From Cristatella mucedo (lineage: Eukaryota; Bryozoa; Phylactolaemata; Cristatellidae), in assembly GCA_009760855.2 (NCBI GenBank), contig WPIO01000201.1, forward strand, positions 62,001-126,000: a stretch of DNA of 64,000 nt, in the 5' to 3' direction. The position numbers and the translations under genes are program-made. This document shows positions 1 through 11,889 of this stretch, piece after piece. Every line of letters begins with the position of its first letter. Within the stretch, counting starts at the first letter, position 1. The notes below the pieces were generated by a model. That model was given only the letters and a program-made list of their open reading frames with translations, did no database searches and was not told where the DNA came from.

Positions 1-730
1 TTGGCCTCTGTAACTCAACTGCTGCTTTTCTGTGGCCTACTGGCACTTGCAATCAGGTGCTTACTGCTAGTGTGCAAAACTGGTGCAGCTAGGCTTGTAT
101 GGGGGGGTGTGCGTCTCCGTTTTGCCACATCAAGAGCTTTTTCGTTGACGAGCACTGGAAACTCCCAGTCCAGCAACGGATCGACTTTCATTGTTTTGTC
201 ACTACCTTTCATGTCTTTTTCATTCTTTGGCAGGCTACCCTACCAATCAGATTTACGTCTCCACCATACCAAGCATCGTACGCCCGGCTTTTCGGAATCC
301 AACAGTTTACCTACCTCGTACAATCCTGAAATCCTTTGGAGGACCTTGCCTTTATTTCGCATGCTCCAAAAGCCTGGAACCCACCTGACTTTTGTCACGA
401 CAATTCCTGACTCAACCACATTTATAGAGAAATTAAAAATGCCCCTATTTAGGACAGCATTTAGTGGGTCCCTGGGATATGATGTGTAATACTTATGAGT
501 GCTGACACTGTCCATGCTGAAAGTAACCACCCTTGCAAGCTGACCCCTGTGCATGTTTACCCCTAACCATTTTTTTCCGTGTTATCTATTGAGCATTCTA
601 TAAATAACCAGCCTATCGCGATTCCTTTGCGGCAAATGTAAAGCACTTACAAAAAGATTGAATTATCTGATGGCACTTTTATCAAAAATTTTAATAAGAT
701 TACAAATTTCAACTGTGCTTTCCTTCGCTG
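1..730 (+). mobile_element. LINE A copy 1: C-terminal ORF2 fragment and 3' UTR (CR1/L2-like), cut by window edge
   Basis: Seen: frames across 60-480 encode the end of a CR1/L2-type reverse transcriptase ORF: a stretch like HWKLPVQQRIDF near 150-190 (family form LHWLPVKQRIDF), then a block like PKAWN near 370, then LFRTAFSGSL near 450-470. The sequence continues into a 3' UTR with the block GGCAAATGTAAAGCACTTAC (632-651) that recurs in the other LINE A copies, and fades out in an AT-rich tail near 690-730. Known: this C-terminal region follows the RT domain in CR1-clade LINEs. The reading frame is shifted several times, so the copy is dead. The 5' part lies outside the window. Confidence 0.8.
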
Positions 731-1784
731 CAAATATGAAGTATCTGTAAGGAGATCGGCTTTCCAGACTGCATTATATTAGGCATATCGTTTTCTATTA
801 TTTATCATTCATTTTTTTTAAGTTACTTAAACCCATGTATAGATATGGTCAATAAATTCAGCAAGACCAGGGACAGAGTTTGACGTGCTGTAAGTGCTGG
901 GGAGGGATCGAAGCGAAGCTAAAACACTGCTGTGATCTGCCTAGAGTGCAAACCTAGATTGTGCCTGGTAATCACATCGCCTTGCGGGAAAGTATAAACT
1001 GTGTGAAACAAACTGGGAGAATCACAAAGCTGAGTTTGGCCCATATTTCAGAGGTTCCTCGAATGGTAATTTTTTCCATTCACATTAATACTCTGGAATC
1101 TCCCACCGGATAGGACCTAGACAATTGCAATGCAGTGCCAGAAATTCCAATGCAAGATAAGCTTTCAAGAAAGACTCGGTGATTGATAGTATATCAAAAA
1201 CTACCGAAAGATTGAATACACCAAGGATAGAGACTTCACCACGCAACGCCCTCTGAAGATGTTTTCGACAATGCAGAATTATTATTTCTGAAACCAGACT
1301 TGAAATTTACTAAAGAGGCTTGAAATTTTAATATTTAGATTTCAGCTAGTCTTTCTACTACTGATACTGATTACAGTGTCCTTTCATGAGAATATTTGAG
1401 TACCGAGGCTTTTGCAGAGGCTGCGTAAGTAAAATCAACTTGGTCTACTGATGCTTGTTTTGAGTACTGGGCTGACTATGGACTTTTTTTAGAAGTGGCT
1501 GGGAAATACTTGAGGCTAATACCATATTTATGGTGTTTAGTTCCACTCGAGAGATTGCTTTGAGGAGACTGGCAAACAGTTTGAAGTGGGAGGTCATGTG
1601 TGTAATTATTAGCAATTTCCTGAACAATTTTTGATTGATTTAGGGGTCTGAAAAAAGGAAAGGCCTGCTTAATTTGCATCGTTACTAGTTAGGCGTATAC
1701 CAATTTCAGCTGAGTTTCTGTTAAGGCAACCAGGTCAAAGTCTTTTCTAGACACGTGAGGTCGCCTATAAAAAGGATTATTAGC
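731..1784. other. AT-rich stretch, nothing recognised
   Basis: No recognisable coding block, tRNA-like promoter or terminal repeats. Short open frames at 1445-1679 on the minus strand show no family features. Confidence 0.5.
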
Positions 1785-3145
1785 GCGCGTTAGTTGACAT
1801 GCTCGGCATCTGATTAGACGCACTGTGCACCCTTGGCCCAGACTGCCTATGGTTTACCACAGAAACTAAACTAGCTAGGTCTATCTACTAAGTGCATTCT
1901 TGAAAAAGCATGCTAAAGATCGGGACTGACTTTCTATCGACCGGAATACGAGTACAACTGTTGATCTTACTAGTCAATGTTAGCAAAGGCCATGCCTAGC
2001 TTCTATAAGAAAAATTCAAGTCGCAGACTCATAAGCAAAACTGCTGATGTCTACAATAAACCATCTAGTAATCCGCTTCCAGGTTAGCTCCTTCCCTAGT
2101 GATCTTTTTTGATGACCTAGCTGATTGCTTCTTAAGCTTCTTGTCAGCAAGCTAGACAAGCTCAGGGAGTCCATCCCTATGGTAGCAGCACCCCTATGGA
2201 ATCTTGTCCGTCATATCTTATGCTGCACCTCAATGTCTACATTCAAAGATGTCACTAGTGGCTTTCGTCTTAAGGTTCCTATCCATATCACAGAAGTTCT
2301 CCTGATTTCTATTCCCAATTTCCCGCTTCTATGATACACCGATCTGTGCCCACCATGCATAAAAAACAACATAAATTTTATCATTAGCCGCAGGTCATGC
2401 CTCAGCATTTACTATCCCGAAAGGCCGTGGTCCAGCCACTAATAAAGAATTCAATAACGGTCCAAGAGAACTTGAGAACCCTCCGCCATTTTTTTGTTCT
2501 AGCATTCGTAGCAAAGATATCGCAATGAGTTTGGGCAGAACCTCTAAAAGTAATATATTTTAAATCAAACCATGCTAGTAAAGTCCCAGTCTATGACTTT
2601 AAAAAGCTAATCACTCCACAAAGTCGGCGTTGCTTCGGGTGTTTAACGACGTAATTAGGAATGCAGACTTGGATAGTTTATTTCTGCTTAATCTACTCGA
2701 TCTTTTAAAAGCTTTGATACTATTGATCATCAAGTCGTTCCCCGGGTGCCTCTCATATCGCCTCGACATCACTACCACTTGCATTGCAGGGTTCAGGTAA
2801 CATATTAGTGGGCAACTCCACAGTATTAATGTGAATTGACAAAGATCATCTGAAGTACCTCTAACTCCACAACATTTAAGAAAAGCTGTAGCACATCTTT
2901 TTTGTAATTGCAGCATTTAGGACATCATGTGATCCGTCCAGTGTAAGTATATGGGTGCTTGACACTGAACATGTCACACCCCTGACAATGTTTTACTACT
3001 GTTGTTATCGAGCTCCTAGCACTAAACAATCGATCGAACTTCCTTTCCAGCACATGTAAAGTGCCTTGAAATGTTTTTGGAGTCTTTTCAAAGTGCGCTA
3101 TGCCAATGCACAATCAAATTAAAAGTAATAATTATTATTATGAGT
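1785..3145 (+). mobile_element. LINE A copy 2: RT-domain fragment with internal deletion
   Basis: Seen: at 1817-1880 the sequence matches the linker upstream of the RT domain in the copy at 12.7 kb (CGCACTGTGCACCC, then GGTTTACCACAG). RT pieces follow: NHSTKSALLRVFNDV near 2610-2660, a decayed DLxxAFDTIDHK-type block near 2690-2740 and SSEVPL near 2850. The sequence then jumps straight to the region near LFRTAF (about 2890-2920) and the 3' UTR, ending in a TTATTATTA tail at 3130-3140. The roughly 1 kb normally between these points is missing, so this copy carries an internal deletion as well as frameshifts. Confidence 0.75.
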
Positions 3146-4202
3146 GGTTGGCGCTGGTCACCCAGATCCCTCGCCTCTACTATACCTAGACTCTTCCTCC
3201 TCCTCCTCCCCTTTATAGCTCCCCCGCCCATCTTTGGTATGCATGTCTCAGCCCCTTCAGAGGATGGGCGTTGTCAGTGCCAACATCCGAGACAGAACCC
3301 AACATTTGAAGGCATGCCACAAAAACCTCCCAGGGATGTATAGAGCGCTTAAAAAGTAATTATGTTTAATTCAAACGACCTTAAGTGGAATAAAAAAAGC
3401 TTATGCTTTATCGTAAGACTTCGTCCCATCGCCATCGCGATTTTCACATAGCGAATCCTGTGCATATTCACTTTTCTCGAAGATTGAAAAGTTTGTTGCG
3501 GCCCTTGTAAGTAGTTTCGGGCTTCCTGGTTTGTGGTCTTGCTGGCGCGTGCTTTGGACTGCTAAATTCGCCAATTCACCGCGGCTGCTGTGCGCCACTT
3601 TTTTTTTTTTTTTACGCTTGTTTTGAACAGTCCCCTCCTGGCATCTGAGCATGCTTTCCCCGCACGTGCCCAGTCCGGCTATGTTATGCTCGGGTCTGTT
3701 CTTTCCCACCACCATTTGCGACGCGTTCCCTCCACGATTGCACACACATTTAAAAGAAAAACTTCCCAGGAGTGCTGGATGCCGTAGCCAACTCCAATTT
3801 CTCGTGGCCGTAGGACTAAGAAATGACTGGCCAGGGCTTGCTGGTTTGTAGTCTATCGCGAAGCTGTCGTCTCGGAAGGCACCCTCCTCGCCGTTCTTAC
3901 ACGAGCGTTTCCACCCGCATAGAGCCGTCGCATGCTTTGCCTTTCTCAATAGGTATAACATGTAAATAACTACAAGGCCAGGTCGCAAGAATGCCTGTGT
4001 ACCTCGCATCACGTGCCAGCTCGCTGTACAAGCTGAACTATAACCAGAATTGCCTACTACCTGAAAATTGACTTCGCAAGAGTCGCTATCGTCCTGCAAT
4101 ACGCATGTCACGCTCGTTGATCTCTGAGACGGACTAAATGCGAGGGGAATATTTTTGGCTATCTAACACGTAGCCGTGATCTAAGCGTGACGCGATCATA
4201 AC
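3146..4202. other. Unassigned stretch with a 236-codon minus-strand open frame
   Basis: A minus-strand frame is open from 4111 to 3401. It includes a lysine run encoded by the homopolymer at 3600-3614 and matches no family I know. A CAG|GTAGTA donor-like site lies inside it near 4060. I see no conserved domain, so I do not call it a gene. Confidence 0.3.
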
Positions 4203-4344
4203 AGGGGGGGGGGAGAGAGAAAAGAGGGGGGGGGGGGGGAAAAAAAAAAAAAAGGAAGAAAAAGAACTGAAAGGGGGAAGGAAAAAGGGAAAAAGGGGGG
4301 GAGGGGGGAAAAAAAGGGGGGAAGGGGGAAGGGGAAAAAGAGGA
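4203..4344. repeat. Polypurine (G/A) homopolymer tract
   Basis: About 140 bp on the plus strand with almost no pyrimidines: runs of 10 and 13 G, a run of about 13 A, then alternating G5-G7 and A4-A7 blocks. It could form G-quadruplex or triplex structures. Run lengths are also easily misassembled. Confidence 0.9.
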
Positions 4345-6949
4345 CCCGCGGCTATTTTTCGTTCTGGCTTGGGCCAAACCTTGCTTAAGTCCAAAACCGA
4401 AAGATATTGTTTTGTCACGGGGAATATTTTGTACATTTATTCATTCCCGATTCTGCGTTCAGGGGATCGACACGGTTTTTAATCTACCAGCGATGAATTT
4501 TGAATGGGATGACTAATCGACTTTTAGGTTCAGGGTTGTAGGAAAAACGTTGGATGTCTTAAATTCCAAACGCGAAGACGGGGGGGCCCTCCCTAGTGTT
4601 TCCCACCTGGGGTACAATATATTGTCGTGGGTAGAAGACCAGGTGTCTCCTAAAAAGAGTGTTCGGAAAACTACTAGGAGTAACGTTCCCTAGGAAGACA
4701 GCAGTGTCCCCATGTTTGGTTCTAAATAAATTTGTGTGTGTTTTACGAATTACTATCTGTGAAAGAGTTGTTTTCCAATAACTCACTTTGCTTTGTTTAC
4801 CAGTAAATGTCGACATATTACTGGGGCCAACAGATGAAACGCGCCCTATGTAGGCTGGGCATTGAGGGGCTCAAAAAGAATTGGGGGAAAAAGTGAAGCA
4901 ATGAAAAAAATCTGTCTGGAAAACAGATGAGAGATTCATAGTTGGTGAGATGTAGATTAAGAGTGTGTTCGAGGGGAGGGGGGTTTTAGCGATTAGCCTA
5001 TGTGATCTGTAAATATGTATGTTTGGGTGCGTGTTGTGTGTTTGTGTTTATAAATATAACTGGGTTTTGTGAAAATGCTTTGTGGTGTCCGTGTTCATCC
5101 CGTCCGCTAACCCTAAGGGTGCAAAATAAAAGTGGCTTGCCCTATTAATCCCACTGATAATCTAAAATCAAAATATTTTGGTGCCGGGTTTTAAGGGGAA
5201 GACATACACAGTGGGTAAGACCACTTGTCAATACAGAAAATCTAGGATTGATATCAAGGCTTTTTTGGTGGCGATTACCTTATATCGCAGATTGCTGCAC
5301 AAAAGGTGGATGTCTTACAATCTTGGCTGAAGAAGTGCGTTGATGTGCCGGCTGTGTTCTAGGATGCAAGGCTGCTTTGTGCGGACTGCTAACATGCGTG
5401 TGCCCCGGCCCACCCGTGTTCATATAGGTCCGAGCCTACTGGGTGCCCCTGATTGCTGCTTGGGCTGGGCATTTGATCCCTCTCGCCGCTTGTCGGAATG
5501 GCGGCTAGCCGTTTGCCAAGTGATATTTGGCTCAGTAAGGTTTTCTTCTTTCTTTTCTTCGTTTCTCTCTCTGGAAAAGTGTTTGGGCGATTTTTTTAAT
5601 ACTCTTCGAGTGAGCAGGAAGGGAGCAACATCTTCTGTCAAGTGCTCTAAATTACTAAAACACGACTTCGGACCTTGCAGCATGCCACAGAAGGGTTGTG
5701 GATCGGTTCACCGTTTTTTTTCCAAGAGCAGATCGTCAGCACTTTGAAATTATATAGTATTGGTGTGTGTGTTCTGTGTTTTGTAAAAGAAGAAGTGCTT
5801 TGCCCCACGTTGTGTGGGTGTAGAGTCTGTTTTCGTTTGTGTGTGCAGCTGGCATGTAATGGGGTTTGAATGGTCAAATTGTCCTATCCCAAAGAAAGTA
5901 ATATGAGTGTGAAGTGCACACAACGGACTCGGTAAACTGTAGACCAAGGTTCAAGGGGGCATCCAGCTGGTCCTAACACATGGTTGCGCTCGATCGATTG
6001 CTTTCCCTGTAAGATACGAACGTTATGTTTCTACCACTGTGACTGCATGCTAGTTTCTTCCCTGTGGTAACGTGCTGATGCCAATGACCCACTAACCACA
6101 AATGTACAGGTTGTACATGTGTATTATAACTCTAACCAGGTACTGCTTGTGGAACCGATCCGAGGGCTACACAAATCAAACCACTATGTTAAATGCTTTC
6201 TTTCCATACATGTCAGTACCCAAAATAAAGAAAAAGAAACAAAGTTGCTCGTCTGAATCTGTTTTGAGATGTGTAAAAATACCGTTGGTTGCCGCCTCTG
6301 GAAATTAATTAGATGACATGCGATCCGTAGTTAGTCGTGCAGGCTTGATCATTGGGCCCATGTTGGTTGGGAAGGACTGGGCGCAGCAGGCGCCAACGTT
6401 CTGGAACCACATTTTCCAACCGCTTTACTAGCTCCTCATTCGTCTGGTCTTTGAGAATTGGGTTTTGCGCGAAGTCTCTCACTTCACCGCCCTTCCTCCC
6501 TCTTTGTTCTCCCACGGTTGAAAGCCACCCTCTACCACTGGGGCACAATCTCTGGCGCTTTGGGGTAGGGGCATGATGGCTGTCTGTGTGCCTTCGCAGC
6601 TGAGCATGAACCACCGTCTGCTGCTTGCTATTGGGCGATAGTGCTCCGTTTGAATACCAACCAGTGCAGCTCTGGTGGGAACAGCTGCATCTGTTAGGTG
6701 TGTCCTTTTTACAGCTGGACTTATTTCCTCTCCACCTTGTGCACCTTAGACACCGGATGCTCTGTTGATGCTGTCTGCACAAAGGTATGCTGCATGCTGC
6801 CGATTGCTCAAGTTGATACTGCTAACCACTTCCCACTCTTGCCCATCCTTACTTGAGTTTCCTCAGCAGTGCAGTATGCTGGGAAACAGTGCAAAAAGAG
6901 AGTATTTATTGGTGGAAATTGGTCAAGTCTTGGTAAAGTGGTTATGCAG
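4345..6949. other. Unassigned stretch
   Basis: Partly T/G-rich (4990-5080). The two longest open frames are 5340-5747 (+) and 6782-6309 (-). The second encodes a basic, Cys-containing N-terminal part but no zinc-finger spacing I can name. No transposon terminus or tRNA-like promoter was recognised. Confidence 0.4.
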
Positions 6950-7425
6950 ACCCACAAGGCCCGCCACGGCTTGGCTCCTTCGTACCTAGCTGAACTGCTG
7001 CATCTGCTTCAGCCTGTTCGCGCCCTCAGGTCCTGTGTGGACAATAAATTAGCTTTCTCATTCCTCAGCTTAAAGACAGTTGGCGACGGAAGCTTTAGCT
7101 CTGCAGATCCTAGACTGTGGAACTCGCTTCCACAATTCTTAAGCAACGACAATTACTCTCCTACTGCCGACTTTGGCACATCCTTTTCAGCGGTCTTGAG
7201 CTGCAACTTCTATGCTACTTACTACCTCAACTGCTCTCCTGACTCTGCTATGCTTCCCACTTTCTCTTTGTTGCGTGAGACGAAGTCTGTTGGGTACCGG
7301 GGGGAGAATGTAGTACCAAAAGCTGCTTAGGCTGTGAGTGCGCTATACAAAAAAACTCTCGGCTCGTAACACCTCACTGGTTCCTTATGACTTTGTGGCA
7401 GATTACAGATGGAGATACATTACAT
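6950..7425 (+). mobile_element. LINE B copy 1: C-terminal ORF2 and complete 3' end
   Basis: Seen: an open frame encodes THKARHGLAPSYLAELLH at about 6951-7004, then QPVRALRS, then KTVGDGSFSSADPRLWNSLP at about 7072-7131. This is the hallmark end of CR1/L2/Rex-type LINE ORF2 (HGLAPxYL..LL then RLWNSLP). After the stop comes the family 3' end: GTGAGTGCGCTATACAAAA near 7335, GACTTTGTGG, and CAGATGGAGATACATTACAT near 7405-7424. The same end recurs inverted at 22.9, 37.4, 38.5 and 42.5 kb. The frame is open over this stretch but the element is 5' truncated. Confidence 0.85.
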
Positions 7426-7689
7426 TTGAGTATAGGTTAAAAGTTAGTCATTTGCCTAATATCAGTCTATTTTTGTAGTAATTGATTACCTCAGTCTATA
7501 ATTGCGATAATGCCAAATTCTCATCTAGATTTTAAAACATTTTTGTGCTAAAATGTAGTTAATTTTTTCCGGTCGCATATGTTTTATTCAATCCTCATCT
7601 CAGTTTATCTGTGGTAATTCGGTGGGACCGCGACTTTTCACCTTACGCTGATTGCACTTTCATCTGAAGAGTTTCCATCACTGACCAGT

Positions 7690-8260
7690 GATGCCTGCTG
7701 CTGCAGCCATCTGTAGCAATAGGACCAAAAAAAATGTCAGATATACTACCCCCATCAGGCCAAGCCATACGTACACCACGTGTTTTTCGGATCCAACAAG
7801 TCTAGCCCAATACCTCATACAAACCTTCAATCCTTTGGAGGGACTGTGCATTTAGTTCATTATGCATCCCAAAGCATGGAACTCCCTCCCGATCTGCGTT
7901 AGAACATTCCCTGACCTGACCACATTTAAAAGGAACCTAAAAACACACCTATTTAGGACAGCATTTAGTGGTGGGGGTCCCCCTGTGATTCTATGTCCTT
8001 GCATGTGCTTATAGCCTGCTGACACTCGTGCATGCCTGCGGACTAACCACAACTTTAAACATGCTGACCCTGTGCTTGTCACCCTATAACCATGTTATTT
8101 CATTTCGTTTGGGTTTTTCAAGGCCATGATTTTTACTTATCATTCAATTGCCTTTCACTTTCCAACAATTGCTAATAAAGCCACCTAGAGAGCGATATAA
8201 GTTCTCTTAGGCTGCTTTATCACGTGAATTATTATTATTATTATATTATTAGATACTTAA
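7690..8260 (+). mobile_element. LINE A copy 3: 3' fragment
   Basis: Seen: 7860-7975 encodes PKAWNSLPPDLR-like residues, then TFKRNLKTHLFRTAFSG, followed by the LINE A 3' UTR (CACTCGTGCATGC, TGCTGACCCTGTGC near 8060-8080). It ends at AAGTTCTCTTAGGCTGCTTTATCACGTG and a TTATTATTATTATATTATTA tail (8228-8252). Frames are broken. Among the tail copies this one has diverged in the conserved GTGAAGCGCCT block. Confidence 0.85.
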
Positions 8261-8395
8261 GCAGTGGCAGTGGCAGAGCTAAGACGACAGTAGTGTCGCC
8301 ATTGCAGTAGCTGCGTTTAGTCAACGCTTGGAATAAAAGTGTGCCTTTCAGCTCCAAAACACCTTGTTGAAAAACATAGCTACCAGCTGTGTTAA

Positions 8396-8671
8396 CTCGA
8401 GACGGCAGTGCTCGCCGAATGGATACCAATACCGTTGGGACACATAGGCATTGTGATTGATGCGCTGGCCAGGTTGATTCACGCAATGTATGCTGCCTGC
8501 TTCATGGCTCTGGAAGGGCCTAGACATAGTCTTCGTGGAGCCGATGAACTCCAATCTGTGTTTACACCGTTGTCAATTGCAAAGGCCTGTGTTGCAAGCG
8601 AAACATTGACCTTTGACCCTTGGATGAAAAACAGATATGGCAAAATTGCACAAAGCGTGCCTTTAAGGCAG
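8396..8671 (+). CDS. Candidate host exon, unknown protein (weak)
   Basis: Seen: a plus-strand frame is open from 8396, after a TAA at 8393. From the GTG at 8408 it runs 88 whole codons to CAG|GTAGGT at 8671/8672, a near-consensus splice donor in phase 0. The peptide has an alternating hydrophobic/helical look (HIGIVIDALARLIHAMYAA) and then a Trp/Phe-containing segment (LTFDPWMKNRYGKIAQ). The frame stays open past the donor to 8719. I recognise no family, and no convincing pyrimidine-rich acceptor precedes it. Inference: possibly an internal or terminal exon. Chance open frame is the main alternative. Confidence 0.2.
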
Positions 8672-9594
8672 GTAGGTTTAGAGCCCCTTATGCCACACAC
8701 GAGATTGTTGCCTTGTTGAATTTTTTTTTTTTGTTTGTTCACTCGCGGCCAAGAAAGCCGCCAGACTCAAAGTTGCTTGATCAGAATCTCTTAGGTGCCA
8801 GTTGCCCACGTGGGGCGTGAGGCACAAGGGCCAGCCAAGGGCCGGACGTGGATAGAGTATAGGGAGAGCGCCTCATCATTACGTGCAGTTACTAAGAGTG
8901 GAACGACTGTGCCGGTGTCAGTGGGAGCGCTGCCCTCATAGCTATCACAGATGGACGCAGGAGAGCAAGCAAGTGAGTGACGATGGGTCAAGGACGGCTA
9001 GCTCCTGACGACTGGCTGGCAGGATATCCTCCTGCCCGGCCTCACAGACCAAGTCTCATCGAGATGCATGGTTACCCGTGGCCTGTCCGCCCGGCAAAAT
9101 GCGCCGATTATTATGCTCTGACAAGAGCTTGAGCAGATTCTTGCTGAGTCTGTGCTGCTGCTTATGTACCTCCTACAAACCTCAGTGTAGGCTGCATAAT
9201 TGTTAGGTAGTTCAAGGGAGGGGGTTTGTGGCTTGCGTATTCATTGGGACTCTCCGATTAATGTCCATGACCTTGTTAAGTTTGTGCACCACGCCTTAGC
9301 CTAGCCCGACTCATTATTTTGTTATAGTCGCTTCTTCTCTAGAAGTCCTATCTTGAAAAAGCATAGCTGATGGTTCTCTTTAGTGCTGTGCCTTGCGGTA
9401 TGCACTAGATGTTTTGCAAGGGAAGCAGCAAACGTAAGAACTGTGACAGCAGGCACCCGAGAAGGCTCTTGTGACCCACCATGTAGCAATTGCCTCCCTG
9501 TGTGCTTGTATTTTTTTCTAGATATGAGTTTATCTGCAAAATTTGTCATAATGTTAATTCCCATTTCGCTGATATTGTGGCCTTTTGTCCGCAT
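8672..9594. other. Unassigned stretch
   Basis: Nothing recognisable beyond a short T-run near 8720. Open frames at 9322-9649 are short and carry no motif. Confidence 0.4.
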
Positions 9595-9642
9595 TGCCCC
9601 CCTACGCCCCCCCCCTCCCCCCCCCCCCCCCCTCCCCCACCA
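9595..9642. repeat. C-rich homopolymer tract
   Basis: Nearly pure C, interrupted by single T and one TACG, including a run of about 15 C. It could form an i-motif or G-quadruplex on the opposite strand. The exact length may be a sequencing artefact. Confidence 0.9.
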
Positions 9643-9706
9643 TTTTTGACAATTTGCTAAAAAATGTTGCTAAAACCTAATAGATGATTTGTCTATCACC
9701 CTAGCA

Positions 9707-9728
9707 GTATATATATATATACATATAT

Positions 9729-9761
<33 letters not shown>

Positions 9762-9763
9762 AT
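9707..9763. repeat. (TA)n microsatellite
   Basis: Alternating TA with a few interspersed ACATA units over about 55 bp. Confidence 0.95.
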
Positions 9764-10229
9764 ACCCTCTCCAAACAAAGTACGCATGCAACCCTGGCCT
9801 GCCGATCTGAAGTCTGGCTGTTGCTAATGCCAGTATTCGAGTAAGAAGGTCAGCAACAATGCCAAGTGTTAGAGCCTGTCACGGTGTTCATAAACGCATT
9901 TGACAAATTTTGACATGTGGTATTCGTAGGTAGTAAACCAAGCCTGAGCTTTTAGCAATGTTATGCCAATATCTGGACTATGGTAGCACAGATACACTGC
10001 CTTGATCGGATCTCCTTTGAGTTACTTCTCCAAGGAAGGAAAAGCTTATCGAAAAAGCATCGGCTCTGATGGCTAAAATGCGCTGCCCAGAGTGTTCTGC
10101 CCATGCTATGGAAAATTGCGTAGGCCACAAACGTCATGAGTAGATGGCTTAACGAAACAAACACATTGAATGAAGTGGTGGTCTCATTACAAGCCGTGCT
10201 GTCAGTGCATCACAAAAAAGGTTAAGTTT
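9764..10229. other. Unassigned stretch upstream of Tc1 fossil
   Basis: No coding motif seen. It should contain the 5' terminal inverted repeat of the Tc1-like element, but I could not pair a terminus with the downstream side. Confidence 0.35.
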
Positions 10230-11090
10230 GCTCAAGTTTTACTCTGGTGATAGGGATGATGAAAAAACCAGCCTGTGTACCTGGGCGGCCTCGCAATTCT
10301 TATTAGGAGCAATTATCGGGCTCCGAAAGTGGCCCCAACTAAAGGCCTGCCTTGCCCCTGCTCGAGTCCATGCAGCCGAAAGCACTCGAGTTGTATATAC
10401 ACCAGCAAGTTTCTCAGTGAGCGGACGGATGATGCGAAAGTTCAACAAACAAGGGCTTTGTGGACAGAGGCCGCCGCGAAGAAAGCTCGGCTTACTGACA
10501 AAAGCGCATAAAAGAAGAAGAAAGTTCTTCTATGCCCCTATTTGCTTAGACACTGGACTACTGAACATTGGATGCGAGTATTCTTTACCGACGAAAGTAA
10601 GATACACTCCTTTATGGCAGCAGCAAACGTCAATCCTACGTTCTCCACTTGGAGTGACCCAAACCATTCGCTGATATCTGTCTGCATCATACTGTGAATT
10701 TCGGGTCTGGATCAGTATGGTGTGGAGAGGCTTCACATAGGCGGTGTATAAGGCCCATTATTTGCATTGGGTGTATAATGAATAAAGACAGCTGCCCACG
10801 AATTCCAGACAATCTTGCTATGCACAGTTCATTCCGACTGCTAGGCAGTAATTTTATATATGAATAGAGCGACGATCACCCGAAACCATGGCTGCCGAAG
10901 TTCTGCTGCAGTTTTCTCGATAGGTTCTATCTTCAACACGATATACAGTGACCCAGTCAGTTCCCGGTCCTTCACCCGATAAAACATCTAATGGGACGAA
11001 TCAAGCTCAGCATAGGCTAAGATGAGAGCTCGAAATGACTAGAAACTAAAGATTAGATCGGACCGGCGAAAATTGTAGGACCCAAATTGT
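10230..11090 (+). pseudogene. Tc1/mariner-family transposase fossil
   Basis: Seen, in several frames: KARLTDK (about 10480-10500), a basic run, then HWTTEHWMRVFFTDESKIH at about 10552-10608, the Tc1 motif around the first catalytic Asp (codon 10590-10592). Next VNFGSGSV (10694-10720) precedes a VWG-type block broken by an indel, with MNKDS-like residues near 10780. A DDHPK-like remnant of the QDNDPKH block (second Asp) lies near 10875. PIKHLMGRIKLSIG at about 10976-11017 corresponds to NPIEHLW, with the catalytic Glu codon now AAA (Lys, 10982-10984). Known: Tc1 elements cut and paste DNA with a DDE catalytic triad. Stops, frameshifts and the Glu-to-Lys change show it is inactive. Terminal inverted repeats were not identified. 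Confidence 0.8.
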
Positions 11091-11889
11091 AGGGACAAAT
11101 AGCAAACCGTCTGTGACCTTCTAGTAACTATGAAACTCGTCGAGTCCATGCCAGCCAGAATACTGGAAGTGGTTTGTTAATCGTGGAAGGACCGTCCTCA
11201 TCTTAGGTAGAAAATTAGCTAGATTTAGTGGTTTCTACTGGGCGAATGCTTTGTCCCAGGCAGGTTAAAAACTGTGTGTTTAGAACTTTTTTGTTTACTT
11301 TGGCTCCAGTTTGGTTTAATCTGACCCTTAGGAAAGACTTTAAAAAACTTTCAGTCTGGACTTCTGTAGCTCACTGCTTGCAGGCCTACCGGCATATGCA
11401 ATCAGGCAAATTAACAGGTGGACACAAAACTCGGCAGCTTGGCTTATCCGGCCAATATCACGGCATTATCGTATCTAGGCATTCTCGCCTCCTGACATTG
11501 AGCGCCTACTAACGCACGTTCGTGTTCGTTGCAAGATGTTCTTTTCGAAAAAACTCGAAGTTCTTGCGAACATCGTATACGGAAAAAAAAACAGCTAAGA
11601 ACGACTGTTTAAAGTTATTCTGATTGTTATTTGACCTTAGCGAGTAAGAAATTACTTGGGCCTGTTATGGACATGTAAAACGCCTTATCGCTTCGGGCTG
11701 GCTGCTGGGGTCTCCCCGCCGGCTGCTGCCTTAGCTACGCCGGCAGCTAGTAGCCTGCTTGTTAGTTACGATCGTCAGCGGCTGCTTATCGCTTCGTCAT
11801 CGCAGATCAAATAATTGCATTCCTAGATATTAATGTTGTTGCTAAGATTCACAAAACTATGCATTAACAAAAGAAAAGCACCCCATAGC
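11091..11889. other. Unassigned; possibly the decayed 5' part of LINE A copy 4
   Basis: Lies directly upstream of a LINE endonuclease fragment. The frame at 11228-11512 is open for 94 codons but has no motif I can place. GC rises near 11690-11770. Confidence 0.35.

Noticed and set aside
3401-4111. 236-codon minus-strand open frame
   Set aside because: No domain, includes a homopolymer-encoded lysine run and has no start or splice support.
6309-6782. 157-codon minus-strand frame with several Cys as a zinc-finger gene
   Set aside because: Cys/His spacing fits no zinc-binding pattern I know, and no flanking evidence supports a gene.
10228-10674. 148-codon plus-strand open frame as a gene
   Set aside because: It is out of phase with the Tc1 transposase fossil that occupies the same DNA.
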